Assembly: GCF_009829085.1 (NCBI RefSeq)
Contig: NZ_WUQY01000034.1
Location: 1-33,957, forward strand
DNA length: 33,957 bases
Direction of reading: 5' to 3'
DNA from: Sphingobacterium bovisgrunnientis
GTDB lineage: Bacteria > Bacteroidota > Bacteroidia > Sphingobacteriales > Sphingobacteriaceae
Numbering within the stretch: position 1 is the first letter of the stretch; each line of letters starts with the position of its first letter. A model generated the notes under the pieces. That model saw only the letters and a list, made by a program, of their open reading frames with translations. It had not been told where the DNA came from and searched no databases. Shown here one piece after another: positions 22,568-30,984 of this stretch. A program made the translations under genes and the position numbers.

Positions 22568-24394
22568 ATGAGGCCAGTTTGGAAATGGGTACTTGGTATC
22601 ATAGGCGCAATCCTGATCATTCTTATTTCAGTCGTATGGTATTATAGCCGAAATTGGAAACCTATAGTAGAGACAAAACTTAAAGAAGTCGTTCACAATT
22701 CCACTAATGGGCTGTATTCCTTGCACTATGATGATTTAGATCTAAATATTGGATTAGGTAATTTCACCCTTACCAATGCTGAATTAATTCCTGATTCTGC
22801 GGTTTATCAGAAAATGATTTTGACGAAGGATGCTCCGAATAATCGTTTTCATATTAAGTTAAAAAAATTAAAAGTACGCCGCTTCAATCTTATGGACGTA
22901 CTCACCAATAAAAAATTACACATCAAGTCTATTTCTTTCGAAGAACCTAATATTCATTTGATGAGTGAATATCACGCATTCAATGACACTGTACGCACAG
23001 AACCAAAGAAAAGTTTGTATGAAAGTATTAAAGATATTTTTACTTCAATAAATGTGCGTGATGTAGATATTGACAATGTGCAGTTTAAATATTCTAAGTT
23101 TGAAGAGGGAAAGCAGAGTAGCATTGACGTGGATAAAGTTACCATAAAAGTGCACGATGTACTGGTGGATGAAACTTCGCTAGAAGATACAACGCGGTTT
23201 TTTTATACTAAAATGGTGGATGTAAGCGTACCTGGGTTTGAATATGATCTCCCAGATGGATTTTATAAAGTAAAATTCAAAGGGTTGAAGATTAATACAC
23301 GTGAGCAAAATATATTGCTGACTGATGTGGATTTTCGACCAAAGATGAGTAAGGCGGCATTTTATAAACAAAAAAAACAAAATGTGACAATGGCTGAGCT
23401 CAAATTTGATACGTTGCGCGTGGAACGTTTAAATTTTCAGGCATTAGTAGACTACCAACAAACAATAGCGTGGAAAGTCCAACTTAAAAACGGTACGGTC
23501 GATTTGCATGCCGATAAGCGCTATCCAAAATTCCCGATTATCAAAATAGGACAATCGCCTCATCAAAAACTGTTGAAACTTAAAAAGCTATTGAGTTTGG
23601 ACACCGTTATAGTTGATAACGTCACAGTTACATATCACGAAATGAGTGGTAAATACTTCCGAGAAGGCTTTATAAGTTTTAACAATGCTTCGGGAATGCT
23701 TACAAATGTCACAAACGATTCTTCTGCTCTAAAAAAGGATAAGTATATGCGTGCCGATTTGCGCGCAAAAATTATGAATGCTGGTAATATTCACGCCAAA
23801 TTTGGTTTTGATATGCTGAGCAAAACTGGACAACATACCTATAGTGGCACGCTCGGAGCAATGAATGCTACTGCGTTCAATCGCATTCTAAGGCCTCTAT
23901 TAAATGTGGAAATTGCTTCAGGAAATATCAAAAAAGTAGCTTTCAACATGCAAGGTACTGATCGCAAAAATTGGGGTGAGTTTCGTTTTGACTATGACGA
24001 CTTAAAGATCAGTCTTCTAAATAAGAAGAATGAAAATGGGGAACAATCATCCAAAAAAGTAGTCTCATATCTCATTAATCAATTATTGATTAATGATAGT
24101 AACCCTGATAATAAGGGCGTATATACAATTGGTAAAGTGAATTATACACGCGTGCCTGAGCACACTTTTTTCAAAACAATGTGGCAAAGTATGCTTGACG
24201 GTATAAAACAATGTGCAGGAATTAGCAAAGAACGTGAGGCGAAATTGATGGGAGCAGCTGAAACGGGTAAAGGCGTCGTTGAAAAAGGAAAAGACATTGT
24301 TGAAGGGGCAAAAGATGTCGGTAAGAAGACAGGTAATTTTATCAAAGGAATTTTTAAGAAAAAAGATAAATCCGAAGAGGATTCTAAACAGTAA
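22568..24394 (+). CDS. Membrane-anchored AsmA-like protein of unknown function
   Basis: A 608-residue protein with one N-terminal membrane anchor (WVLGIIGAILIILISVVWYY, about 6-25). A long periplasmic part of repetitive beta-strands follows, in the style of AsmA/TamB-like lipid-transfer proteins: repeated short segments such as VRRFNLMDVLTNKKLHIKSI, DVDIDNVQFKYSKFEEG, VERLNFQALVDY and LDTVIVDNVTVTYHEMSG. The C-terminal 50 residues are a Gly-Lys-rich amphipathic stretch (KGVVEKGKDIVEGAKDVGKK) that ends in a highly charged tail. I recognise no closer family. It may help move or arrange lipids in the envelope; that is inference. It lies between rsgA and the TrkH gene. Confidence 0.65.
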   Translation: MRPVWKWVLGIIGAILIILISVVWYYSRNWKPIVETKLKEVVHNSTNGLYSLHYDDLDLNIGLGNFTLTNAELIPDSAVYQKMILTKDAPNNRFHIKLKKLKVRRFNLMDVLTNKKLHIKSISFEEPNIHLMSEYHAFNDTVRTEPKKSLYESIKDIFTSINVRDVDIDNVQFKYSKFEEGKQSSIDVDKVTIKVHDVLVDETSLEDTTRFFYTKMVDVSVPGFEYDLPDGFYKVKFKGLKINTREQNILLTDVDFRPKMSKAAFYKQKKQNVTMAELKFDTLRVERLNFQALVDYQQTIAWKVQLKNGTVDLHADKRYPKFPIIKIGQSPHQKLLKLKKLLSLDTVIVDNVTVTYHEMSGKYFREGFISFNNASGMLTNVTNDSSALKKDKYMRADLRAKIMNAGNIHAKFGFDMLSKTGQHTYSGTLGAMNATAFNRILRPLLNVEIASGNIKKVAFNMQGTDRKNWGEFRFDYDDLKISLLNKKNENGEQSSKKVVSYLINQLLINDSNPDNKGVYTIGKVNYTRVPEHTFFKTMWQSMLDGIKQCAGISKEREAKLMGAAETGKGVVEKGKDIVEGAKDVGKKTGNFIKGIFKKKDKSEEDSKQ

Positions 24395-24419
24395 TTGCTT
24401 GTAAAGTAAAGTATATTAC

Positions 24420-24427
24420 TATGTTTG
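24420..24427 (+). promoter_or_regulatory. -7 box TATGTTTG of the TrkH gene
   Basis: Perfect TAnnTTTG ending 4 nt before the ATG at 24432. TTGs stand 18 and 22 bp upstream. The predicted transcript starts at or near the start codon. Confidence 0.5.
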
Positions 24428-24431
24428 TATA

Positions 24432-26219
24432 ATGGAATCCATAGCAAGTTTTCTAAAATATGTATTTCGTTATCGCGCTAATGTAGTCGATAAAGTCATG
24501 TTTTATGTGAGTGTGATTTGTATACTCACCGTCATTACACATGTAGGATATATTACAAGTCCAGAAATTGCTTTATACACCGAAAGGTCCATTGTAATAA
24601 TGTTTTATGGACTTTTTTTATTGGATCTAATTCGTACAGGCTCATCTATCTATGCGAGTCGTAGGATTAATGTTTCTCAATATTCAGGAATTGCTGTCGT
24701 CGCTGGACTTTTATTTATCGTCTTAGCTCGAGTTACAGATGCAGGATTCTTAGATTATTTTGCGCGCGACGAATGGATGTATTTTGGCATAGGTGCAGTG
24801 TTTATATCCGAACTGTCCAAAAGCAGTTTATTTTTTGATAATTTCTATTTTAATCCGACTATCTTATTTGTCATTAGTTTTATCGGGCTGATTTTGATCG
24901 GGACGTTATTGTTAATGTTGCCTAGAACGACCTTACACGCGCCTTTAAGTTTTGTTGATGCTTTATTTATGGCTACCAGCGCGGTTTGTATTACAGGTTT
25001 GACGGTTGCTGATATTTCTACTAATTTTTCGCTTTTTGGACAAAGTGTAATTCTTGCGTTGATACAGGTTGGTGGTTTAGGTATAATGACTTTTACCGGT
25101 TTTTTTGGTTATTTTTTTTCTGGCGGTTTCTCCTACAAAAATCAACTGATGTTTGGAGAGATTCTGGGGGAGAATAAGCTGAATTCAGTGATTTCGACTT
25201 TGCTTACGATTATATCAATTACACTTTTATTCGAATTTATAGGTGCGGCGTTTATTTTCTTTTCACTGGATAAAGAACAGTTTACTACAATCGGCGAGCA
25301 GGTCTTCTTTTCTGTATTTCATTCCATAAGTTCGTTTTGTAATTCTGGGTTCTCCATTCTTCCAGAAGGAATTGGAAATGATAATTACCGTTTTAATTAT
25401 GGTTTTCAAATCGTACTCGCTTTAATATTTGTTTTAGGCGGAATGGGCTTTGGAACGGTGTACAATTTTTATACCTACGTAAAATCCCAAATCCAATCTT
25501 TATTTCAAGCCATTGTAAACAAACAACGTTATAAGCACAAGGCACAGCAATTTTCATTTAACACAAAATTTATTGTGCTCTGTAATATGATTGTGCTGTT
25601 CTTGGCGACGGTTTCCTATTATGTGATGGAGCAAAATTATACACTCACAGAAGATAAAACCGCTGCTGGTGAATGGGTGACTTCGTTTTTCATGGCAAAC
25701 GCCTCGCGATCCGCGGGGTTCAATAGTGTAAATATTAGCTTTCTCAATATTCCTACCTTGATTATGATTACGACCCTAATGTGGATTGGTGTTGCGCCAG
25801 GTTCTACAGGAGGAGGAATAAAAGTGACGACATTGGCTTTAGCTTTTATGAATATTATAGCATTAGCGCGAGGAAAGGATTCAATTGAAATTTTTAAAAG
25901 AAGAATAGCCGCAGAATCGATTAATAAAGCTTTTGCGATTATAATTTTGTCAGTGTTAACTATTACGTTATCATTTATTTTGTTGAATGTGACAGATCCT
26001 GAAAAGCAAATGATTCCATTACTCTTCGAGGCAGTATCAGCTTACACAACCTGTGGATTGAGTATGGGCGTTACGCAATCATTAAGTGCAGCTGGTAAAA
26101 TAATAGTTATCGTGACGATGTTTGTTGGACGGGTTGGGATGCTAACACTTTTGGTGGCATTTATAAAGAATACAAAAAACAAAAGTTATATTTATCCTAC
26201 GGAGAAGTTACTTTTCTAG
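24432..26219 (+). CDS. TrkH/KtrB-family potassium uptake channel subunit
   Basis: A 595-residue inner-membrane protein. Four P-loop segments carry the selectivity-filter glycines of the family: SAVCITGLTVAD, SISSFCNSGFSI, ANASRSAGFNSV and SAYTTCGLSMGV. Position 455-465 (GVAPGSTGGGIKVTT) is the glycine-rich gate-loop region of Trk/Ktr proteins. About 130 extra N-terminal residues hold three or four more membrane helices than KtrB; this longer form is common in Bacteroidota. It works with the cytosolic RCK protein encoded 24 bp downstream. Confidence 0.93.
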   Translation: MESIASFLKYVFRYRANVVDKVMFYVSVICILTVITHVGYITSPEIALYTERSIVIMFYGLFLLDLIRTGSSIYASRRINVSQYSGIAVVAGLLFIVLARVTDAGFLDYFARDEWMYFGIGAVFISELSKSSLFFDNFYFNPTILFVISFIGLILIGTLLLMLPRTTLHAPLSFVDALFMATSAVCITGLTVADISTNFSLFGQSVILALIQVGGLGIMTFTGFFGYFFSGGFSYKNQLMFGEILGENKLNSVISTLLTIISITLLFEFIGAAFIFFSLDKEQFTTIGEQVFFSVFHSISSFCNSGFSILPEGIGNDNYRFNYGFQIVLALIFVLGGMGFGTVYNFYTYVKSQIQSLFQAIVNKQRYKHKAQQFSFNTKFIVLCNMIVLFLATVSYYVMEQNYTLTEDKTAAGEWVTSFFMANASRSAGFNSVNISFLNIPTLIMITTLMWIGVAPGSTGGGIKVTTLALAFMNIIALARGKDSIEIFKRRIAAESINKAFAIIILSVLTITLSFILLNVTDPEKQMIPLLFEAVSAYTTCGLSMGVTQSLSAAGKIIVIVTMFVGRVGMLTLLVAFIKNTKNKSYIYPTEKLLF

Positions 26220-26235
26220 TTTTTCACGTGAAAAA
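26220..26235. repeat. 16-bp perfect palindrome between the potassium-uptake genes
   Basis: TTTTTCACGTGAAAAA lies in the 24-bp gap between the TrkH and TrkA genes. As RNA it forms a 6-bp stem with a 4-nt loop, too weak for a good terminator. It could be an operator or a coupling structure, or be of no use. Confidence 0.35.
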
Positions 26236-26243
26236 AATCAAGA

Positions 26244-26909
26244 ATGAAATATATAATTTTGGGATTGGGGCATTTTGGACGTTCGTTGGGTATTCACCTG
26301 ACGGAATTGGGACATGAGGTAATCGGTGCTGATCTCAATATTCAAATTGTCGAACAGTTAAAAGATAAAATCACACATACCGTTTGCCTAGATACTACCG
26401 ATCGGGAGGCTGTGAGTTCGCTGCCGCTTAAAGATTGTGATGCGGTGATTGTAGCGATTGGAGAAGATGAGGGAGCGACGCTGATGACAACAGCACTAGT
26501 AAAACAATTGGGTGTGAAGCGTATTATTGGACGTGTAGTTTCTGATCTGCAGCGCACAGTGATGGAAGCGATGCAAATCGATGAATATATTATGCCCGAA
26601 GAGGAGGCTGCAGAGCGACTAGCCATGCGATTGGACAATATTGATATTGTTGATTCGTTTAAAGTATCCGAACGCTATTCCATCATTGAAACCAAAGTGC
26701 CGCGCAAATATGTGGGCATGACATTGCAAGAAGCAAACCTGACAAATAAATATAAAGTCATCGTGCTAACAACGGTAAAGGTTACCGAAAACTCGCATAA
26801 AGAGGCTTCGGGTATTGCAAAGTCTGATACTGTTTTGCAGGAAAACGATTTGTTGGTGCTTTTTGGCGAATTATCCGATATTAAAAAGTTAATTGAAAAA
26901 GGAAACTAA
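26244..26909 (+). CDS. TrkA/KtrA-family regulatory subunit of potassium uptake
   Basis: A 221-residue cytosolic protein with one RCK-N and one RCK-C domain. The Rossmann part binds nucleotide through G7-x-G9-x-x-G12 (GLGHFGRSLG), with acidic Asp30 at the end of strand two (VIGAD). The hinge and C-lobe follow from about residue 137 (ISIIET...VPRKYVGMTLQEANL) to the end (ENDLLVLFGELSDIKKLI). A single RCK unit like this is the KtrA type, which forms an octameric ring under the TrkH/KtrB channel. It is in an operon with the TrkH gene. Confidence 0.94.
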   Translation: MKYIILGLGHFGRSLGIHLTELGHEVIGADLNIQIVEQLKDKITHTVCLDTTDREAVSSLPLKDCDAVIVAIGEDEGATLMTTALVKQLGVKRIIGRVVSDLQRTVMEAMQIDEYIMPEEEAAERLAMRLDNIDIVDSFKVSERYSIIETKVPRKYVGMTLQEANLTNKYKVIVLTTVKVTENSHKEASGIAKSDTVLQENDLLVLFGELSDIKKLIEKGN

Positions 26910-26945
26910 TCAACAAAGTCTAGGTAAATATTAAAATCAATTCTA

Positions 26946-26953
26946 TATTTTTG
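26946..26953 (+). promoter_or_regulatory. -7 box TATTTTTG of the YfhO-like gene
   Basis: Perfect TAnnTTTG, 32 nt before the ATG at 26986, in the gap after the TrkA gene. No TTG at -33 spacing. Confidence 0.4.
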
Positions 26954-26985
26954 GACTTTGACAAAAAATAACCGCTAAATTATTC

Positions 26986-29448
26986 ATGAAAAATTGGTTT
27001 AAGGAAAACTCCTCGCATTTAATCGTTGTTGCAATATTTTTTGCGTTAGTGTTTTTTTACTTTTCCCCGGTATGGCAAGGTAAAACACTATCACAACATG
27101 ACGTGGTACAAGCAATGGGTAGCCAAAAAGAGCTTTTTGATTTTAAAGCGAAAGATGGTACAGCACCACAATGGACAAACTCTATGTTTGGTGGTATGCC
27201 GACATTCCAAATTTGGTACCATCATTCTACAAACGTAGCAACGTATATCAGTAACGCTGTAAAATCAGTTTTTCCATTGCCTGCCGATGTAATATTGATT
27301 TATTTATTAGGGGGATATTTTTTGTTAAGTGTATTGCGTGTTAAGCCATGGTTGGCTGCAGTTGGTGCAATTGCCATAACTTTTTCTTCTTACAACTTCA
27401 TTTATATTGAAGCGGGACATGTTAACAAAGCCTATGCCATTGCTTACTTAGCTCCAATTATTGGAGCAGTAATAATGTGTTATCGAGGCAATAAATTATG
27501 GGGTGCTATTTTATTGGCTTTATTTCTAGCATTAGAAATTAGAACGAACCATGTTCAAATGACGTACTATCTGTTTATAGCGTTGTTAGTGTTCGTGGGG
27601 TTTGAATTATATTATGCAATTCGTGACAAGAAGTTACCCGAGTTTGCAAAAAACAGTGCTATTCAATTAGGTGCTGTTTTGGTTGCAGTGGCGGTAAATG
27701 CAACGGTATTATTTCCGACATATGAATACAGTAAGTTAACTACGCGTGGTAAAGCAAATCTTGCGAAGACGGAGGATGGAAAATCATCTGCCGGACTCGA
27801 TAAAGATTACGCTTATGCATGGAGTCAAGGTATAAGCGAGAATTTAACATTAATAATTCCGAATGCCTTTGGGGGAAAATCGGGAGGTCTTTTAGATGAA
27901 AAATCTCATGTGGCTAAATTTTTCACAAACATGGGGGCAACTCAACAACAGGCTGTTCAATATGCTCAAAGTATTCCTACTTATTGGGGAGATAAATCTT
28001 TTACTTCAGGACCGTGGTATTTTGGCGCGGGTGTCATAGCTTTATTTATATTGGGTTTATTTATTGTTAAGGATCGATTGAAATGGTGGATACTTTCTGC
28101 ATTTATTTTAACGATGCTATTGGCTCTTGGGGAAAACTTCCCATTGGTTATCGATATTTTCTTTGATTATTTCCCTCTCTTCAACAAGTTTAGAGCTCCT
28201 GAATCTATTTTAATTATTCCGTCAATATTAGTTCCTCTTTTGGCAGTATTAGCGGTTCACGAATTAATAAATCGAAAAGATGAAATTGTAAATTTAGATA
28301 AAAAGATACTATATAGTTTTGGATCAGTAGCAGTAATCTGTTTGCTGATTGCAATTGTACCAAGTATTTTAAGCTTTAGAGTTTCAGATCACCAAGGTTT
28401 TGTAGCTATGCTTAGCCAACAACTGGGTGATGCTGGAATGGCTAACCAATTAGCGGACGCATTGGTAAAAGATAGATCAAACTTGGCATCGGCTGATGCT
28501 TGGCGCTCGTTCTTTATTGTTGCTGTTGTTTTGGCTTTAATATTTGCCTTTATCAAAAAGAAATTATCTGCTACTGTCCTCATAATTGCCATTGGTACTG
28601 TGACGTTGGTAGATCTTTGGACTGTTGATAAGCGCTACCTAAATAATGATACATTTGTGGATAAAAGTGTTTACAGAAATCCTATTGAAGAGCGTGAAGT
28701 TGATCAATTGATTAAAATTGATAAGGATCCAAGTTATCGCGTATTGGATTTGACTACCAATCCTTTCTCGGACGCTAAAGCTTCTTTCTTCCACAAGAAT
28801 TTTGGCGGTTACCATGCAGCAAAATTAATGCGCTATCAAGAAATCTTAGAACATCAATTCAATGGCGCAATCAATGAGGACGTGTTGGATATGTTCAACG
28901 TGCGCTATTTAATTACAAAGGATCCTCAGAATAATGTCGATAGAATTCAACGCCGTTCGACAGCTGCTGGAAATGCTTGGTTTGTGGATAGAGTGACTTT
29001 TGTAAAAGATAATAACCAAGAAATGCAGGCGATTAGTAGCTTTGATCCATCAAAAGAAGCTTTCGTGCATGAAGAATTTAAGTCTAAGATTGACGAAAAA
29101 AGATTGGGCTTAGCGAATAATGCTTCCATCAAGTTGACCTCTTATCATCCAGACAAAATGGAATATGAGTATTCTGCTCCAAATGATGTGTTCGCGGTAT
29201 TCTCGGAAGTATATTATGAAAAAGGATGGAAGGCGTATGTAGATGGCGAAGAAGTTCCGATTCTACGTGCAGATTATATCTTGCGTGCATTGCAATTGCC
29301 TGGAGGAAATCACAAAGTAGAATTTGTATTCGATCCAGAGACAGTAAAAATTAGCAGTATTATATCGTTGATAGGATCTATAATATTGGTTTTAGGATTT
29401 ATTGGAGGAATTTTCCTTACCTACAGAAGAAAACAAAAAGTAGCATAA
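26986..29448 (+). CDS. YfhO-family polytopic membrane protein
   Basis: An 820-residue inner-membrane protein with about a dozen helices and a C-terminal periplasmic domain, ending in one more helix (IISLIGSIILVLGFIGGIF) and a basic tail. The family-typical first loop is SQHDVVQAMGSQKELFDF, then QWTNSMFGGMPTFQI; FIYIEAGHVNKAYAIAYLAP follows. YfhO proteins resemble GT-C glycosyltransferases; in Firmicutes a member decorates teichoic or lipoteichoic acid. The substrate in Bacteroidota is unknown. It is probably transcribed alone, from its own -7 box to a shared bidirectional terminator. Confidence 0.88.
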   Translation: MKNWFKENSSHLIVVAIFFALVFFYFSPVWQGKTLSQHDVVQAMGSQKELFDFKAKDGTAPQWTNSMFGGMPTFQIWYHHSTNVATYISNAVKSVFPLPADVILIYLLGGYFLLSVLRVKPWLAAVGAIAITFSSYNFIYIEAGHVNKAYAIAYLAPIIGAVIMCYRGNKLWGAILLALFLALEIRTNHVQMTYYLFIALLVFVGFELYYAIRDKKLPEFAKNSAIQLGAVLVAVAVNATVLFPTYEYSKLTTRGKANLAKTEDGKSSAGLDKDYAYAWSQGISENLTLIIPNAFGGKSGGLLDEKSHVAKFFTNMGATQQQAVQYAQSIPTYWGDKSFTSGPWYFGAGVIALFILGLFIVKDRLKWWILSAFILTMLLALGENFPLVIDIFFDYFPLFNKFRAPESILIIPSILVPLLAVLAVHELINRKDEIVNLDKKILYSFGSVAVICLLIAIVPSILSFRVSDHQGFVAMLSQQLGDAGMANQLADALVKDRSNLASADAWRSFFIVAVVLALIFAFIKKKLSATVLIIAIGTVTLVDLWTVDKRYLNNDTFVDKSVYRNPIEEREVDQLIKIDKDPSYRVLDLTTNPFSDAKASFFHKNFGGYHAAKLMRYQEILEHQFNGAINEDVLDMFNVRYLITKDPQNNVDRIQRRSTAAGNAWFVDRVTFVKDNNQEMQAISSFDPSKEAFVHEEFKSKIDEKRLGLANNASIKLTSYHPDKMEYEYSAPNDVFAVFSEVYYEKGWKAYVDGEEVPILRADYILRALQLPGGNHKVEFVFDPETVKISSIISLIGSIILVLGFIGGIFLTYRRKQKVA

Positions 29449-29451
29449 TAG

Positions 29452-29485
29452 CAAAAATGGCTTTTCAATCGAAAAGCCATTTTTG
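29452..29485. terminator. Bidirectional intrinsic terminator
   Basis: A perfect 15-bp stem (29452-29466 with 29471-29485) with a 4-nt loop; A-rich on one side and T-rich on the other, so it can end the plus-strand YfhO-like gene and the minus-strand rnhB. It lies between the two convergent stops. Confidence 0.92.
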
Positions 29486-29487
29486 TT

Positions 29488-30084
29488 TTAAAACAAAGTC
29501 AGTTGCGGTCTAGTCACTGTAAAAGTCTTACGATGATGCGGTGTGAACCCCAGCTCCAATACAGTAGTACGGTGCTTCACTGTTGGATATCCTTTATTTG
29601 TAGCCCAATCGTAATGTGGGAAATCTTTTCCTAGTTCTACCATATAATCATCACGATAGGTTTTTGCTAATATAGAAGCTGCCGCAATAGACAAATATTT
29701 TCCATCACCCTTAATAATGCATTGGTGTTGCACATTTTTGTACGGAATAAAACGATTACCGTCTATCAGTAGCAACTCGGGTTGTACCGTAAGCGCATCC
29801 AATGCGAGGTGCATCGCTTTGTAAGAAGCGTTGTGAATATTTATTTTATCAATTTCTTGGGGACTAACGGTCATTACTGCAAAAGCCAAAGCATCACGTT
29901 CTATTATTGGTCTCAATTCCATTCTTTTCTTTTCCGAAAGCTTTTTCGAATCATTGAGAATCGGATTGTAATATCCTTTTGGAAATACAACAGCAGCTGC
30001 AAAAACTGGACCTGCGAGACATCCTCTTCCTGCCTCGTCACAACCTGCTTCGACTAAATCTTCTTGATAATGTGATAATAACAT
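29488..30084 (-). CDS. rnhB: Ribonuclease HII
   Basis: A 198-residue enzyme that removes RNA from RNA-DNA hybrids and single ribonucleotides from DNA. The active-site residues are in [15 protein letters not shown] (the DE pair), in LLIDGN and in [21 protein letters not shown] (Asp), as in the type II family. The conserved [11 protein letters not shown] stretch and the terminal HHRKTF are also present. A TTG at 30138 would add 18 residues; ATG 30084 ([14 protein letters not shown]) gives the usual length. Convergent with the YfhO-like gene, sharing the terminator. Confidence 0.95.
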   Translation of the reverse strand: MLLSHYQEDLVEAGCDEAGRGCLAGPVFAAAVVFPKGYYNPILNDSKKLSEKKRMELRPIIERDALAFAVMTVSPQEIDKINIHNASYKAMHLALDALTVQPELLLIDGNRFIPYKNVQHQCIIKGDGKYLSIAAASILAKTYRDDYMVELGKDFPHYDWATNKGYPTVKHRTTVLELGFTPHHRKTFTVTRPQLTLF

Positions 30085-30223
30085 ACTTTCTAATCTGTAA
30101 CTTCTCTGTGATAACACAAAAAATTGTAGTCGATACAATAACTAATTGTTTTTTTTGTATCTCGATTAAACTTTTCAATAATTGAACGGTCTAATTCATT
30201 CGTAAAAATAAGTAGAAAAACTA

Positions 30224-30967
30224 ATGTATAAGCTTTCTTTTCTTTTATTATGTGTTATTCTGCCTAATCTTACATTTGCACAGAAAAACAAAAAAGTGAA
30301 TTATACCTTCTCCAAGGCGGAGAATATTTCAATTGATGCAAGTTTAAACGATTGGGATGGACATTTGACAACTGTTCCTGGCGATCTATGGTCTTTTGCG
30401 GTAGCTGAACAAAATAATGAATTGTTTGTTGCTATTGTTGTCAAAGATTTGCAGTTGCAGCGTGAAGCTTTTCGTGGTGGCTTATTTGTAGATATTAGCT
30501 ATACAGACAAAAAGAAAGAAGGAGCTCGATTGCAATTCCCTTATTGGGACAGGGAGCGCAGGAGAGCTTTGGCTAATGATGAAGAATTAGCGAATAAAAA
30601 TTTTGAAGAAGAGCTTCTAAATAATGTGAATGGTTATTTTCTGTCGGGGTTTGGACGTGTGCGTGATGGTGTGTTAGCAATTAACAACGATTATAATATA
30701 CAGGCAAAAGTTAAAATAGATAGTAATAAATGTTTGGTTTACGAAGCTAGGATACCTCTGGGCTTAGTTGGACTAAAAACTAATGATTTAGCAATTAACT
30801 TGGGTATAAATACATATTATAACCAAATGAAAAAAATTGCTTCTAATTCAAACAGAAATAGAAATATGTCTCCGATGATGATGGGAAGACCAACGATGAG
30901 TAACACACTAAAAAATCCATTTTCGAGCGATACAGATATTTGGGTTTTTGATAAAATAAAAAATTAG
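30224..30967 (+). CDS. Secreted CBM9/DOMON-like protein
   Basis: A 247-residue exported protein with a signal peptide (LSFLLLCVILPNLTFAQ, to about residue 19). The mature part begins with a CBM9-like pattern, ISIDASLNDWDGHL, followed by LFVAIVVKD and GGLFVDISYTDKKK; this fold binds carbohydrates or haem in other proteins. Near the C-terminus is a low-complexity Asn/Arg/Met run (SNRNRNMSPMMMGRPTMSN). No ligand can be named. It stands 17 bp before the TonB-dependent receptor gene, so the two are probably co-transcribed and may act together at the cell surface. Confidence 0.72.
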   Translation: MYKLSFLLLCVILPNLTFAQKNKKVNYTFSKAENISIDASLNDWDGHLTTVPGDLWSFAVAEQNNELFVAIVVKDLQLQREAFRGGLFVDISYTDKKKEGARLQFPYWDRERRRALANDEELANKNFEEELLNNVNGYFLSGFGRVRDGVLAINNDYNIQAKVKIDSNKCLVYEARIPLGLVGLKTNDLAINLGINTYYNQMKKIASNSNRNRNMSPMMMGRPTMSNTLKNPFSSDTDIWVFDKIKN

Positions 30968-30984
30968 TTATATACATATACATT

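Noticed and set aside
26912..26960. Inverted repeat CAAAGTC ... GACTTTG after the TrkA gene
   Set aside because: Only 7 bp with a 34-nt loop and no U-tract at the right place; probably chance in AT-rich DNA.
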